From Nocardioides sp. Root122 (GTDB lineage: Bacteria; Actinomycetota; Actinomycetes; Propionibacteriales; Nocardioidaceae): 64,000 nt of DNA. The DNA lies in the NCBI RefSeq assembly GCF_001425025.1, contig NZ_LMDE01000010.1:516212-580211 (forward strand), in the 5' to 3' direction. The notes under the pieces were generated by a model. The model was not told where the DNA came from. It saw only the letters and a program-made list of their open reading frames with translations, and made no database searches. Shown here piece by piece: positions 11,194 to 19,272 of the stretch (the stretch's first letter is position 1; each line of letters starts with the position of its first letter). The translations under genes and the position numbers were made by a program.

Positions 11194-11742
11194 GTGATCC
11201 GTGCCGCCTTCGGCGCCGACGACGCCGCCCACGGGGACCAGGTGGGTGACCTCTGGACTGAGGTGCGCGGCCTCGGGCTCGTCCTCGCCGAGCTCGTCGC
11301 GGTCGAGGGCGACGTCGTCCTCGGCCACGTGGGGGTCAGCCACTGCTGGCTCGATGCGCGCCCGGAGCTGGTCGACGTGGCGATGCTCAGCCCGCTCAGC
11401 ACGCGGCCGGTCCGCCAGCGGGAGGGCACCGGTACGGCGCTGGTGGCGGCTGCGATCGGGGCCGCACGTAGCACCGGGCGGCCGGCGCTCTTCCTCGAGG
11501 GAAGCCCCGCCTTCTACGGCTCGCGCGGCTTCGCCCGGGCCAGCACGCTCGGCCTCCTGCCGGCGTCGCGGCGCACACCCGAGGCCGCCTTCCAGGTCGT
11601 GACGTTCGACTCCTACGAGGACTGGATGACCGGGCAGCTGGTCTATCCCGACGTCTGGTGGCGTCACGACTCCGCGGGCCTGCGCGACCCCGACCTGGCG
11701 TTCCTCGAGGAGCTGTTCGCCCGGGACTTCCCGACGCCCTGA
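11194..11742 (+). CDS. GNAT family N-acetyltransferase
   Basis: An acetyl-CoA-dependent N-acetyltransferase of unknown substrate. The CoA-binding region is seen in RPVRQREGTGTALVAAAIG, followed by FYGSRGFARAS. From the conventional GTG start at 11194 it has 182 residues, but the first strand of the fold is then missing: codons 11149-11193 read EIRPGTPADARGIDE, the normal GNAT opening. Between that segment and the upstream TGA (11140-11142) there is only CCG and ATC, so no ATG, GTG or TTG is available. Either ATC at 11146 initiates or a start codon has been lost. The C-terminal half beyond the acetyltransferase core is unassigned. Confidence 0.8.
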   Translation: MIRAAFGADDAAHGDQVGDLWTEVRGLGLVLAELVAVEGDVVLGHVGVSHCWLDARPELVDVAMLSPLSTRPVRQREGTGTALVAAAIGAARSTGRPALFLEGSPAFYGSRGFARASTLGLLPASRRTPEAAFQVVTFDSYEDWMTGQLVYPDVWWRHDSAGLRDPDLAFLEELFARDFPTP

Positions 11743-11753
11743 CCCTGCACCGC

Positions 11754-11771
11754 ATCGAACACCTGTTCGAT
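11754..11771. promoter_or_regulatory. LexA-binding SOS box
   Basis: A perfect 8-bp inverted repeat ATCGAACA-CC-TGTTCGAT. It contains TCGAAC-N4-GTTCGA, the established actinobacterial/Bacillus-type SOS box. It directly abuts and shares a base with the -10 hexamer TATGCT (11771-11776), so bound LexA would block the promoter of the gene starting at 11783. Confidence 0.85.
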
Positions 11772-11776
11772 ATGCT
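11771..11776 (+). promoter_or_regulatory. -10 hexamer of a leaderless promoter (SOS-box gene)
   Basis: TATGCT, 6 nt before the GTG at 11783 and touching the SOS box. Confidence 0.6.
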
Positions 11777-11782
11777 GGGCCG

Positions 11783-12199
11783 GTGTTCCCGCCTCCGCAG
11801 CCACGCCAGCGGCCGACCCCGCCGCAGGGACACCGCGGCGTTGCGCCGCCCGGGTGGCCACGTCAGGTGCGGCCGCCCGACGCCCCCGACTGGGAGGCGA
11901 CGGCCGCCAATTGGCTGCTCGACCTCTGCCCGCCGGACTACCGCCGGTTCCCCGGGCTGCGGCGTCACGTGCTGGTCCTGGCGCGCTTCGCGGTGCTGCA
12001 CGTGGAGGCCCAGCAGCTGGCCACCCGCCGCGGCCTCAGCGAGATCCGCGGCGACCTCCGCGACGTCGCGAGCCAAGCGGTCGTCGAGGCGGCCGTGCAG
12101 ACCTTCCAGCTCGAGGACGCCCGCCTGCTCGCCGTACGCCGCGAGGTCGGGCTGGTCGAGGAGGCGCTGCGCGGGCGTCGCTACCGGGTGCGCATGTGA
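11783..12199 (+). CDS. Small hypothetical protein under a predicted SOS box
   Basis: A 138-residue cytosolic protein of unknown function. The first 35 residues are proline- and arginine-rich and probably disordered; the rest is mainly helical (NWLLDLCPPDYRRF, then long amphipathic helices with many Arg, Glu and Ala). No enzymatic motif or HNH, nuclease or helix-hairpin-helix signature is visible. GTG start at 11783 with a leaderless -10. The SOS box in front predicts induction by DNA damage, which is the only functional hint. It is followed after 20 nt by the NUDIX gene, which has its own promoter hexamer. Confidence 0.75.
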   Translation: MFPPPQPRQRPTPPQGHRGVAPPGWPRQVRPPDAPDWEATAANWLLDLCPPDYRRFPGLRRHVLVLARFAVLHVEAQQLATRRGLSEIRGDLRDVASQAVVEAAVQTFQLEDARLLAVRREVGLVEEALRGRRYRVRM

Positions 12200-12207
12200 G
12201 TGCTGGC

Positions 12208-12213
12208 TAGGGT
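12208..12213 (+). promoter_or_regulatory. -10 hexamer of a leaderless promoter (NUDIX gene)
   Basis: TAGGGT, exactly 6 nt before the ATG at 12220. Confidence 0.65.
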
Positions 12214-12219
12214 CGCCGG

Positions 12220-13102
12220 ATGCACCTTCCCGCTGACGGAGTCCGCACCGACTTCGTGTGCCTGACCCTCGTCGACCCGCGTGGTTGGCTCCTGATGCAG
12301 GAGCGCGACGAGCACGCTCCGGTGTGGCCGGACACGTGGTGCTTCCCCGGTGGCGGCCTCGAGCCGGGCGCGACCCCGCGAGGGAGCCGTGCGCGAGCTC
12401 GCGGAGGAGACCGGCATCCGGCTGGCGCCCGAGGGTGTCAGCGACCTCGGGGAGCTCGAGGTGGAGTCCCCCCACGGCCGGTTCCGCTACCACGTGTTCG
12501 TCGCGCCGACCGAGCTCGGCAACGCCGACGTCGACTGCCAGGAGGGACGGCAGATCGTGTTCGTCGACCCGGCGACCGTCGGCGACCTGCCGCTCGTCAC
12601 GTCCACGGAGACGGCCCTGGAGGCCGTCCGGTCCTGGGCGGCCGAGCACACGCCCGTGCCGCCCGAGGACGCCCGCGGGTTCGCCGGGGTGGTCCTCGTC
12701 GACCGACGCGGCTGGATCCTGCTGCAGGAGCGAGATGAGCACGCCCGCGTCGATCCCGAGGTCTGGGGCCTGTCCGGCGGCCACCTGGAGCCGGGGGAGA
12801 CGCCGGACGAGGGTGCGCTGCGCGAGCTCGAGGAGGAGACCGGCGTACGCCTCGACCATGGGCAGCTGCGCGAGGTCGGCGCGTTCGCCAACGACCACCG
12901 CGAGTCCTACGGCACCTGGGACCGGATGTGGGTCTACGCGGCCGCGTGCGACCTGACCGACGCCGACATCGACTGCCGGGAGGGCCGGCAGATCGTGTTC
13001 GTCGACCCCGAGGTCGCGCGGGGCCTGCCGTTGACGAAGGGAGCAGAGGCCATCGTCCCGGCCTTCCTCCGCAGCGACGTCTACGCGAGCATGGCGCCAT
13101 GA
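12220..13102 (+). pseudogene. Tandem two-domain NUDIX protein, interrupted by a frameshift
   Basis: Two NUDIX hydrolase domains in tandem, read in two frames. The first frame (12220-12379) encodes the start of domain 1 up to GGGLEPGATP; the second (from 12380) continues EGAVRELAEETGI and all of domain 2. Against the equivalent place in domain 2 (TPDEGALREL), two bases are missing around 12379. Domain 2 has a full box, GHLEPGETPDEGAL then RELEEETGV; domain 1 has Ala where the box needs its first Glu (Gx5E). Both domains end in near-identical tails (CQEGRQIVFVDP and CREGRQIVFVDP), so they arose by duplication. A true pseudogene or a sequencing error are both possible. Its stop overlaps the next start (ATGA). 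Confidence 0.8.
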
Positions 13103-14034
13103 GCCACTCGTCCCTCACCGTGCACCCTGTCCCGTCCATGGGCGCCGAGGACGTCCTTGTCGGTCCCGACGGCACCGTCTGGACCGGGACGGAGGACGGC
13201 GCTGTCTGGGCACTGGACCCCGCGAGCGGCAGCACCCGCCGCATCGCCGACACCGGGGGGCGGCCGCTCGGGATCGAGCTGCTGCCGACCGGCCACCTCC
13301 TCGTCTGCGACGCCCGTCGCGGTCTTCTCGACGTCGACCCGGAGTCGGGCGCCGTCGAGGTGCTGTGCGACCGGATCGACGGGATGCCGATGCGGTTCTG
13401 CAACAACGCCGCCGTCGCCGGCGACGGCACGATCTGGTTCAGCGACTCCTCGCGGCACTACGGCGTCGACCGGTGGAAGGACGACTTCGTCCAGGACACC
13501 CGCACCGGCCGCCTGTTCCGGCGCGACCCCGACGGCACCGTCACCACGGTGCTCGACGGGCTCGCCTTCGCCAACGGCGTCGCCATGGCCGCCGACGAGT
13601 CCTACGTGTGCGTCGCGGAGACGCGCGGCAGGACCGTCGTACGACTGTGGCTGACCGGTGCGCGGGCGGGGGAGCGCGACCTGCTGGTCGGCGACCTGCC
13701 CGGCTACCCCGACAACATCAGCCGCGGCAGCGACGGGCTGGTCTGGGTGACGATCGCCAGCCCGGTCGACGGGCTCGTCGAGCGGCTGGGCGGGGCGCCG
13801 CTCGCGCTCCGCAAGGCGATCACGAAGATCCCCGAGGCCCTGCAGCCCAAGCCGAGGCGGACGATCCGCGTCCAGGCCTACGACGACGACGGCCGCTGCG
13901 TCCACGACCTCGACATCGTGGCCCCGGCCGGATCACCGGGCTACCACATGGTCACCGGGGTCCGGGAGCACCACGGCCGGGTGTGGATGGGCAGCCTCCA
14001 CGAGCCCGCGGTGGCCGTCCACGACCTGGCATGA
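13099..14034 (+). CDS. SMP-30/gluconolactonase-like six-bladed propeller protein
   Basis: A 311-residue cytosolic propeller of the SMP-30/strictosidine-synthase-like superfamily, enzymes that hydrolyse lactones or esters at a divalent metal. Seen are [35 protein letters not shown] with the metal-binding Asn, [15 protein letters not shown] and [16 protein letters not shown] long loop after GLVERLGG is as in strictosidine-synthase-like members. The substrate is unknown. ATG at 13099 overlaps the NUDIX stop by 4 nt, implying co-translation with it. Confidence 0.82.
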   Translation: MSHSSLTVHPVPSMGAEDVLVGPDGTVWTGTEDGAVWALDPASGSTRRIADTGGRPLGIELLPTGHLLVCDARRGLLDVDPESGAVEVLCDRIDGMPMRFCNNAAVAGDGTIWFSDSSRHYGVDRWKDDFVQDTRTGRLFRRDPDGTVTTVLDGLAFANGVAMAADESYVCVAETRGRTVVRLWLTGARAGERDLLVGDLPGYPDNISRGSDGLVWVTIASPVDGLVERLGGAPLALRKAITKIPEALQPKPRRTIRVQAYDDDGRCVHDLDIVAPAGSPGYHMVTGVREHHGRVWMGSLHEPAVAVHDLA

Positions 14035-14036
14035 AA

Positions 14037-14042
14037 TAGACT
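14037..14042 (+). promoter_or_regulatory. Putative -10 hexamer for dxs
   Basis: TAGACT, 8 nt before the dxs ATG, immediately after the stop of the upstream gene. The 5' leader would be zero to a few nucleotides. Confidence 0.5.
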
Positions 14043-14050
14043 CACACCCC

Positions 14051-15955
14051 ATGGGACACCTCGACTCGATCGCGTCGCCGCGCGACCTCCGCGGGCTCTC
14101 GGCCGAGCAGCTGGACGAGCTGGCCGCCGAGATCCGCGACCTGATGATCCGCACCGTCGCGACGAACTCCGGGCACCTCGGTCCCAACCTCGGCGTGGTC
14201 GAGCTGACGCTGGCGATCCACCGGGTGTTCGACTCCCCGCACGACCGGGTGGTCTTCGACACCGGTCACCAGTCCTACGTCCACAAGCTCGTCACCGGGC
14301 GGCACGCCGACTTCGCCACGCTCCGCAAGGAGGGCGGTGTCAGCGGCTACCCGAGCCAGGCCGAGTCCGAGCACGACATCGTGGAGAACTCGCACGCCTC
14401 GACGTCGCTGTCCTACGCCGACGGCCTGGCCAAGGCCTACGCCATCCGCGGCGAGGACCGGCACGTCGTCGCGGTCATCGGTGACGGCGCCCTGACCGGC
14501 GGCATGGCCTGGGAGGCCCTCAACAACATCGCCATCGCGCGCAGCAGCCGCCTGGTGATCGTGGTCAACGACAACGAGCGCTCCTACACCCCGACCATCG
14601 GCGGCCTCGCCACGGCGCTCACCTCGCTGCGCACCAACCCGCGCTACGAGCAGGTCCTCGACCTGGTCAAGAAGCGGCTCAACGCCGTCCCCGGTGTCGG
14701 GCACGCGGCCTACGACGCGCTCCACGCGGTCAAGAAGGGCATGAAGGACGCGCTCGCGCCGCAGGGTCTCTTCGAGGACCTCGGCCTCAAGTACGTCGGC
14801 CCCGTCGACGGCCACGACCGGGCCGCGATGGAGCAGGCGCTCGCCAGCGCCAAGCGCTTCGGCGGCCCGGTGATCGTCCACGCGATCACCCGCAAGGGCC
14901 AGGGCTACGACCCCGCACTGCGCCACGAGGCCGACCAGTTCCACGCTCCCGGCCCCTTCGACGTGCAGACCGGCGCCGAGAAGCCCAAGGGCAAGATCTG
15001 GACCGACCACTTCTCCGAGGCGATCGTCGAGCTCGGCGAGCAGCGCTCGGACCTCGTCGCGATCACCGCTGCGATGATGCACCCGGTCGGCCTCGACGTC
15101 TTCGCCGAGAAGTTCCCCGAGCGCACCTTCGACGTCGGCATCGCCGAGCAGCACGCCGCCACCTCGGCCGCCGGTCTGGCGATGGGCGGCATGCACCCCG
15201 TGTTCGCGGTCTACGCGACCTTCCTCAACCGCGCCTTCGACCAGGTGCTGATGGACGTCGCGCTGCACAAGTGCGGGGTCACCTTCGTGCTCGATCGCTC
15301 GGGTGTCACCGGCGACGACGGCGCCAGCCACAACGGCATGTGGGACATGTCGATCCTCCAGGTCGTGCCGGGCCTGCGCCTGGCGGCGCCACGTGACGTC
15401 ACCCGGCTGCGCGAGCTGCTCGGTGAGGCGGTCGAGGTCGACGACGCCCCGACGGTCGTACGCTTCCCCAAGGGGCCGCCGCCGGCGGACGTCCCGGCGC
15501 TCGAGCGCCACGGCGGCGTGGACATCCTGGTCAGCGAGGGCTCTCCCGACGTCCTCATCGTCGCCGTGGGGTCGATGGCCACCACTGCGGTCGAGGTCGC
15601 CTCCCGGCTCACCGCCCAGGGGATCGGCGTCACCGTCGTCGACCCCCGCTGGGTCAAGCCGGTTGACCCGGCCCTCATCGAGCTCGCTGCCTCGCACCGC
15701 CTGGTGGTCAGTGTCGAGGACAACGGTCGCGTCGGCGGCTGCGGGGCGACCCTCCTGCAGACGCTCAACGACGCGGGGGTGCACACGCCGTTCCGGCTGC
15801 ACGGCATCCCGCAGGAGTTCCTCGACCACGCCAAGCGCGACGTCATCCTCGCCCGCATCGGCCTCGACGCCCAGACGATCGCCCGCGGCATCGTCGAGGA
15901 CGTCACGGCCCTCGACGAGGGTCTGGCTCCGGTAGCGGTCGACCACCCCGCCTGA
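14051..15955 (+). CDS. dxs: 1-deoxy-D-xylulose-5-phosphate synthase
   Basis: 634 residues, normal length. It condenses pyruvate and glyceraldehyde 3-phosphate with thiamine diphosphate, the first step of the MEP isoprenoid pathway. The TPP-binding motif [16 protein letters not shown] lies near 144, the transketolase pyrimidine-domain residues in [16 protein letters not shown] near 360, and [19 protein letters not shown] near 415; the C-terminal transketolase domain closes the protein. It is monocistronic here and converges on the regulator gene, with a short direct repeat (CATCCGACCTG twice, 15957-15979) between them. Confidence 0.97.
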   Translation: MGHLDSIASPRDLRGLSAEQLDELAAEIRDLMIRTVATNSGHLGPNLGVVELTLAIHRVFDSPHDRVVFDTGHQSYVHKLVTGRHADFATLRKEGGVSGYPSQAESEHDIVENSHASTSLSYADGLAKAYAIRGEDRHVVAVIGDGALTGGMAWEALNNIAIARSSRLVIVVNDNERSYTPTIGGLATALTSLRTNPRYEQVLDLVKKRLNAVPGVGHAAYDALHAVKKGMKDALAPQGLFEDLGLKYVGPVDGHDRAAMEQALASAKRFGGPVIVHAITRKGQGYDPALRHEADQFHAPGPFDVQTGAEKPKGKIWTDHFSEAIVELGEQRSDLVAITAAMMHPVGLDVFAEKFPERTFDVGIAEQHAATSAAGLAMGGMHPVFAVYATFLNRAFDQVLMDVALHKCGVTFVLDRSGVTGDDGASHNGMWDMSILQVVPGLRLAAPRDVTRLRELLGEAVEVDDAPTVVRFPKGPPPADVPALERHGGVDILVSEGSPDVLIVAVGSMATTAVEVASRLTAQGIGVTVVDPRWVKPVDPALIELAASHRLVVSVEDNGRVGGCGATLLQTLNDAGVHTPFRLHGIPQEFLDHAKRDVILARIGLDAQTIARGIVEDVTALDEGLAPVAVDHPA

Positions 15956-15992
15956 TCATCCGACCTGACATCCGACCTGGTCACCCGCGCGG

Positions 15993-17057
15993 TCAGTCGG
16001 CCGCGAAGTGGATGCCGATGGGCAGCTGGAACCCGCCGAGCGCCGGCAGCTGCTCACCCCGTGAGCAGGCGCCCGTGACCGCGTCGCAGGCCAGCAGCCA
16101 CCCGTCCATGTCTTCCCCGCCGACCCCGTCGAAGGCGAGCGTGGCGACCGTGGTCGCGTCCATCCACCGGTAGCCGATCGCCCACTCGTGGCCGGTGTCG
16201 AGCGACACCTCGACGCCGCTGGCCGTGTCGACGACCAACCCGGCGTCGTCGTCCTCCACGGACAGCAACCGAGCGTCAGGGGAGAGCTCGGCGAACTCGC
16301 GCGCAGCGACCAGGAGGGTGTCGCCGTCACGCTCGAACACCACCGTCCTCCCGGGTGCGGTGCGCACGAGCGTGCCGTTCTCGGCGTCCAGGACGACGGC
16401 GCGGGGGTCGGTGCCGAGGGCCCGGTAGGCGTCCGGATCGGACGGCTGCCATGCATAGACGCCTTCTGAGTCGGCGGCATAGACCGTCGCTCCATCGATC
16501 GCGGTGGCCCGGAGCCTGCTGCCCGGCATGGATGGGCCCCGGACGAGCGTGCCGTCGGTGACGTCGTACCGCACCAGCCGGCGGTCGGCATCGACCCAGG
16601 CCACGAAGGTCGCGTCGGTCACCAGCTCGGCCAGGTCGCCCTCCGCAACGGCGCTGCCGATGATCCGCTCCATGCCGCCCTGCCAGAGGTGCACCCGGCC
16701 CGACGGGTCGGTGTAGACGACCGAGTCGCCGACCCAGACCCAGGCCCGGACGTCCGTGTCGAGCGCCACCGTCGCCCCGCTGCCGGTGTGCAGCACCCGT
16801 CCAGTGGTCCAGCTCAGCTGGTCGAGCTCGGCGACCGGGCCGGCTGCCACGACGGCGTCGTCGCTGGCCCTGCCGCCGAGCACTGCGGCTCCGGCGACGA
16901 CCACCAGGACGGAGGCCGCGGCCACGCCTCCGACCACCGCCGTGCGCCGCCGGCGTACGACGCGGTCGCCGTCGCGGGTGATCGCGGCGAGGTCCAGCTC
17001 CGGGGCGTCGAGGTGGTCGGCACGCTCGCGCATCAGGTCGGTCAGCAGCCCGGTCAT
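15993..17057 (-). CDS. Membrane protein paired with SigE-family sigma factor (putative anti-sigma)
   Basis: A 354-residue protein with a 40-residue cytosolic N-terminus, one membrane helix at about 41-63, and an extracytoplasmic part made of strand-rich WD/propeller-like repeats (VYTDPSGRVHLWQGG, FVAWVDADRRLVRYDV, VYAADSEGVYAWQ). Its ATG overlaps the stop of the sigma gene (ATGA), so the two are translationally coupled. That arrangement and the topology suggest an anti-sigma or signal sensor, but the short N-terminus lacks a recognisable zinc-type anti-sigma motif, so the role is inference. Confidence 0.65.
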   Translation of the reverse strand: MTGLLTDLMRERADHLDAPELDLAAITRDGDRVVRRRRTAVVGGVAAASVLVVVAGAAVLGGRASDDAVVAAGPVAELDQLSWTTGRVLHTGSGATVALDTDVRAWVWVGDSVVYTDPSGRVHLWQGGMERIIGSAVAEGDLAELVTDATFVAWVDADRRLVRYDVTDGTLVRGPSMPGSRLRATAIDGATVYAADSEGVYAWQPSDPDAYRALGTDPRAVVLDAENGTLVRTAPGRTVVFERDGDTLLVAAREFAELSPDARLLSVEDDDAGLVVDTASGVEVSLDTGHEWAIGYRWMDATTVATLAFDGVGGEDMDGWLLACDAVTGACSRGEQLPALGGFQLPIGIHFAAD

Positions 17058-17590
17058 CGGGTCACCTCCATCGTCGTGGTCGGGAAGAGATCGGCGTCGC
17101 CCACCCGGTCGCCGAGGCGCGAGCGCAGCGTGCGCAGGCCGTCCGAGACCTGGCTCTTGACCGTGCCGACGGCACAACCGAGGACGCCGGCGGTCTGTGC
17201 CTCGGTCAGGTCCTCGTAGTAGCGCAGGACGATCGCTGCGCGCTGGCGCGGCGGCAACCCCTGGAGCGCCTGCCAGAGCAGTGCGCGGATGGCGACGTCG
17301 TCGGCGAGGCCGTCACCGGCCTGCTCGGGAACGGCGTCCACCGGGCGCTCACCCCAGCTGCGACGGCGGTACCACGTGATCGCCGTGGTGGTCAGCGCCT
17401 TGCGCGTGTAGGCCTCGGCCTTGCCCGGGTCGCGGAGCCGGGGCCAGGCGACGTACGTCTTGGTGAGCGCCTCCTGCAGCAGGTCCTGGGCGAGGCCCCG
17501 GTCGCCCACCAGGAGGTACGCCGTGCGGTGCAGTGCCGCCGAGCGCGCAGCGACGAACTCGGCGAAGGCCGCCGCATCACGTCGTGGCAT
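17054..17590 (-). CDS. SigE-family ECF RNA polymerase sigma factor
   Basis: 178 residues with the two ECF regions. Region 2: AYLLVGDRGLAQDLLQEALTKTYVAW, then RDPGKAEAYTRKAL. Region 4: GLPPRQRAAIVLRYYEDLTEAQTAGVLGCAVGTVKSQVSDGL, a helix-turn-helix that reads the -35 element. This matches the actinobacterial SigE-like family, typically encoded with a membrane protein as here. The ATG at 17590 starts the conserved MPRRDAAAFAEF; about 65 upstream codons are not native. Divergent from the permease, so the 130-bp gap should hold its promoter; I could not define it. Confidence 0.87.
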   Translation of the reverse strand: MPRRDAAAFAEFVAARSAALHRTAYLLVGDRGLAQDLLQEALTKTYVAWPRLRDPGKAEAYTRKALTTTAITWYRRRSWGERPVDAVPEQAGDGLADDVAIRALLWQALQGLPPRQRAAIVLRYYEDLTEAQTAGVLGCAVGTVKSQVSDGLRTLRSRLGDRVGDADLFPTTTMEVTR

Positions 17591-17710
17591 CGCTGGGTCC
17601 TGACTGTTCGGGAGCGGGTCACCCCTACTGACGATCCCAGCACCCCGCATGGTTGGGTCCGTCCGTCCACGACACGCGTAGGAGGGAGGCGCAGCAGGCC
17701 CGGTCGGGTC

Positions 17711-17716
17711 TACCGT
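17711..17716 (+). promoter_or_regulatory. -10 hexamer of a leaderless promoter (permease)
   Basis: TACCGT, 6 nt before the ATG at 17723. Confidence 0.55.
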
Positions 17717-17722
17717 GCTGGA

Positions 17723-19240
17723 ATGAGTCTGTTCCGCACCAAGTCCGTCGAGCAGTCGATCGCCGAGACTGAGGAGCCCGAGCACAAGCTCAAGAAGAAC
17801 CTCGGGGCGCTCGACCTCACCATCTTCGGTGTCGGCGTCATCATCGGCGCCGGCATCTTCGTCTACACCGGCCTCGTCGCCGCGACCAACGCCGGCCCGG
17901 CGATCTCGCTCTCGTTCCTCATCGCCGGACTTGCCTGCGCGCTCGCGGCACTCTGCTACGCCGAGTTCGCCTCGACGGTGCCCGTCGCCGGCAGCGCCTA
18001 CACGTTCAGCTATGCGACCTTCGGCGAGCTGATCGCCTGGATCATCGGCTGGGACCTCGTGCTGGAGTTCACGGTGGGCGCCTCCGCCCTGGCCGTGGGC
18101 TTCTCCGGCTACCTGCAGTCCCTGCTCGACGGCACCGCGCTCGAGATCCCGGCGTCACTGGCCTCCGCCAGCGACGGCGTGGTCAACCTGCCGGCAGTCG
18201 TCATCACGCTCGTGTGCGCCTCGGTCCTCATCGGCGGCATCAAGCTCTCCAGCCGGGTGAACCAGGTCGTGGTGGCAATCAAGCTGAGCGTCGTCGCACT
18301 GGTGATCATCGTCGGCATCGCGCACATCAAGACGGCCAACTACTCGCCGTTCATCCCGCCGAGCCAGCCGTCTGCCGGCGGCGACGCCTCGGCCTGGAAG
18401 ACCCCGCTGATCACGTCGATCTTCGGCCTCGAGCCGGCGGTCTTCGGCATCGCCGGGGTCATCGCCGGTGCGGCGATCGTGTTCTTCGCCTTCATCGGCT
18501 TCGACGTCGTGGCGACGACCGCCGAGGAGACGAAGAACCCGCAGCGCGACGTGCCGATCGGCGTGCTGGGCTCGCTGGCGATCGTGACCGTCCTCTACAT
18601 CGCGGTGTGCCTGGTCATCACCGGCATGCAGTCCTACCAGGACATCGACCCCGACGACGCGGCTCCGCTGGCCACGGCGTTCGAGAACGTCGGCCTGCAC
18701 TGGATCTCCGACCTCATCGCCATCGGCGCCACCATCGGGCTGACGGTCGTCGTGCTGATCCTGCTGATGGGGCAGACGCGCGTCGCCTTCGCGATGGCCC
18801 GCGACGGCCTGCTCCCGGTCAGCCTGGCCAAGGTCCACCCGACGTTCGGCACGCCCTACCGGATCACCGCCCTCACCGCGGTGATGGTCTCGGTGCTGTC
18901 GGGCTTCGTGCCCTTCGAGACGCTGGGCGACCTGGTCAGCATCGGCACGCTCTTCGCCTTCATGCTGGTGAGCGTCGGCGTGCTGGTCCTGCGCCGGACC
19001 CGGCCCGACCTCGACCGCGCGTTCCGCGTGCCGGCGATCTACGTCGTCGCGACCGCGTCAGTGCTGCTGTGCGGCTACCTCATGCTCAACCTGATCGCCG
19101 AGACGTGGGTCCGCTTCCTCGTCTGGATGGCGATCGGCCTGGTCGTCTACTTCGCCTACGGCCGCTCGCACAGCCGGCTCGGTCGCGGGGACTACGACAA
19201 GCACACCCGCCCGGCGGACAGCACACAGGTGGTCGAGTAG
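17723..19240 (+). CDS. APC-superfamily amino acid permease (CAT-like)
   Basis: A 505-residue integral membrane transporter with about 12 hydrophobic helices. The N-terminal GVIIGAGIFVYTG is the helix-1 motif of APC transporters, and FFAFIGFDVVATTAEETKNPQRDVP (in helix 6 and the loop) is typical of the cationic amino acid transporter subfamily. The substrate is probably an amino acid, perhaps basic; this is family inference. The last codons (QVVE) and stop lie inside a palindrome that also serves as terminator. Confidence 0.9.
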   Translation: MSLFRTKSVEQSIAETEEPEHKLKKNLGALDLTIFGVGVIIGAGIFVYTGLVAATNAGPAISLSFLIAGLACALAALCYAEFASTVPVAGSAYTFSYATFGELIAWIIGWDLVLEFTVGASALAVGFSGYLQSLLDGTALEIPASLASASDGVVNLPAVVITLVCASVLIGGIKLSSRVNQVVVAIKLSVVALVIIVGIAHIKTANYSPFIPPSQPSAGGDASAWKTPLITSIFGLEPAVFGIAGVIAGAAIVFFAFIGFDVVATTAEETKNPQRDVPIGVLGSLAIVTVLYIAVCLVITGMQSYQDIDPDDAAPLATAFENVGLHWISDLIAIGATIGLTVVVLILLMGQTRVAFAMARDGLLPVSLAKVHPTFGTPYRITALTAVMVSVLSGFVPFETLGDLVSIGTLFAFMLVSVGVLVLRRTRPDLDRAFRVPAIYVVATASVLLCGYLMLNLIAETWVRFLVWMAIGLVVYFAYGRSHSRLGRGDYDKHTRPADSTQVVE

Positions 19241-19264
19241 CCGCGCGAGCTGCTCGACCACCTG
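19226..19264. terminator. Bidirectional hairpin between permease and fadB
   Basis: Perfect 12-bp arms CAGGTGGTCGAG (19226-19237) and CTCGACCACCTG (19253-19264) around a 15-nt loop that includes the permease stop codon. It sits between two convergent genes and has no T-tract, as is common for high-GC actinobacteria. Its GGTGGTCGAG / CTCGACCACC ends recur in the palindrome at the 3' end of carA. Confidence 0.75.
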
Positions 19265-19272
19265 GTGGTGTG

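Noticed and set aside
15957..15979. Direct repeat CATCCGACCTG twice between dxs and the regulator gene
   Set aside because: Only two short copies; probably local slippage, and no hairpin or site is formed.
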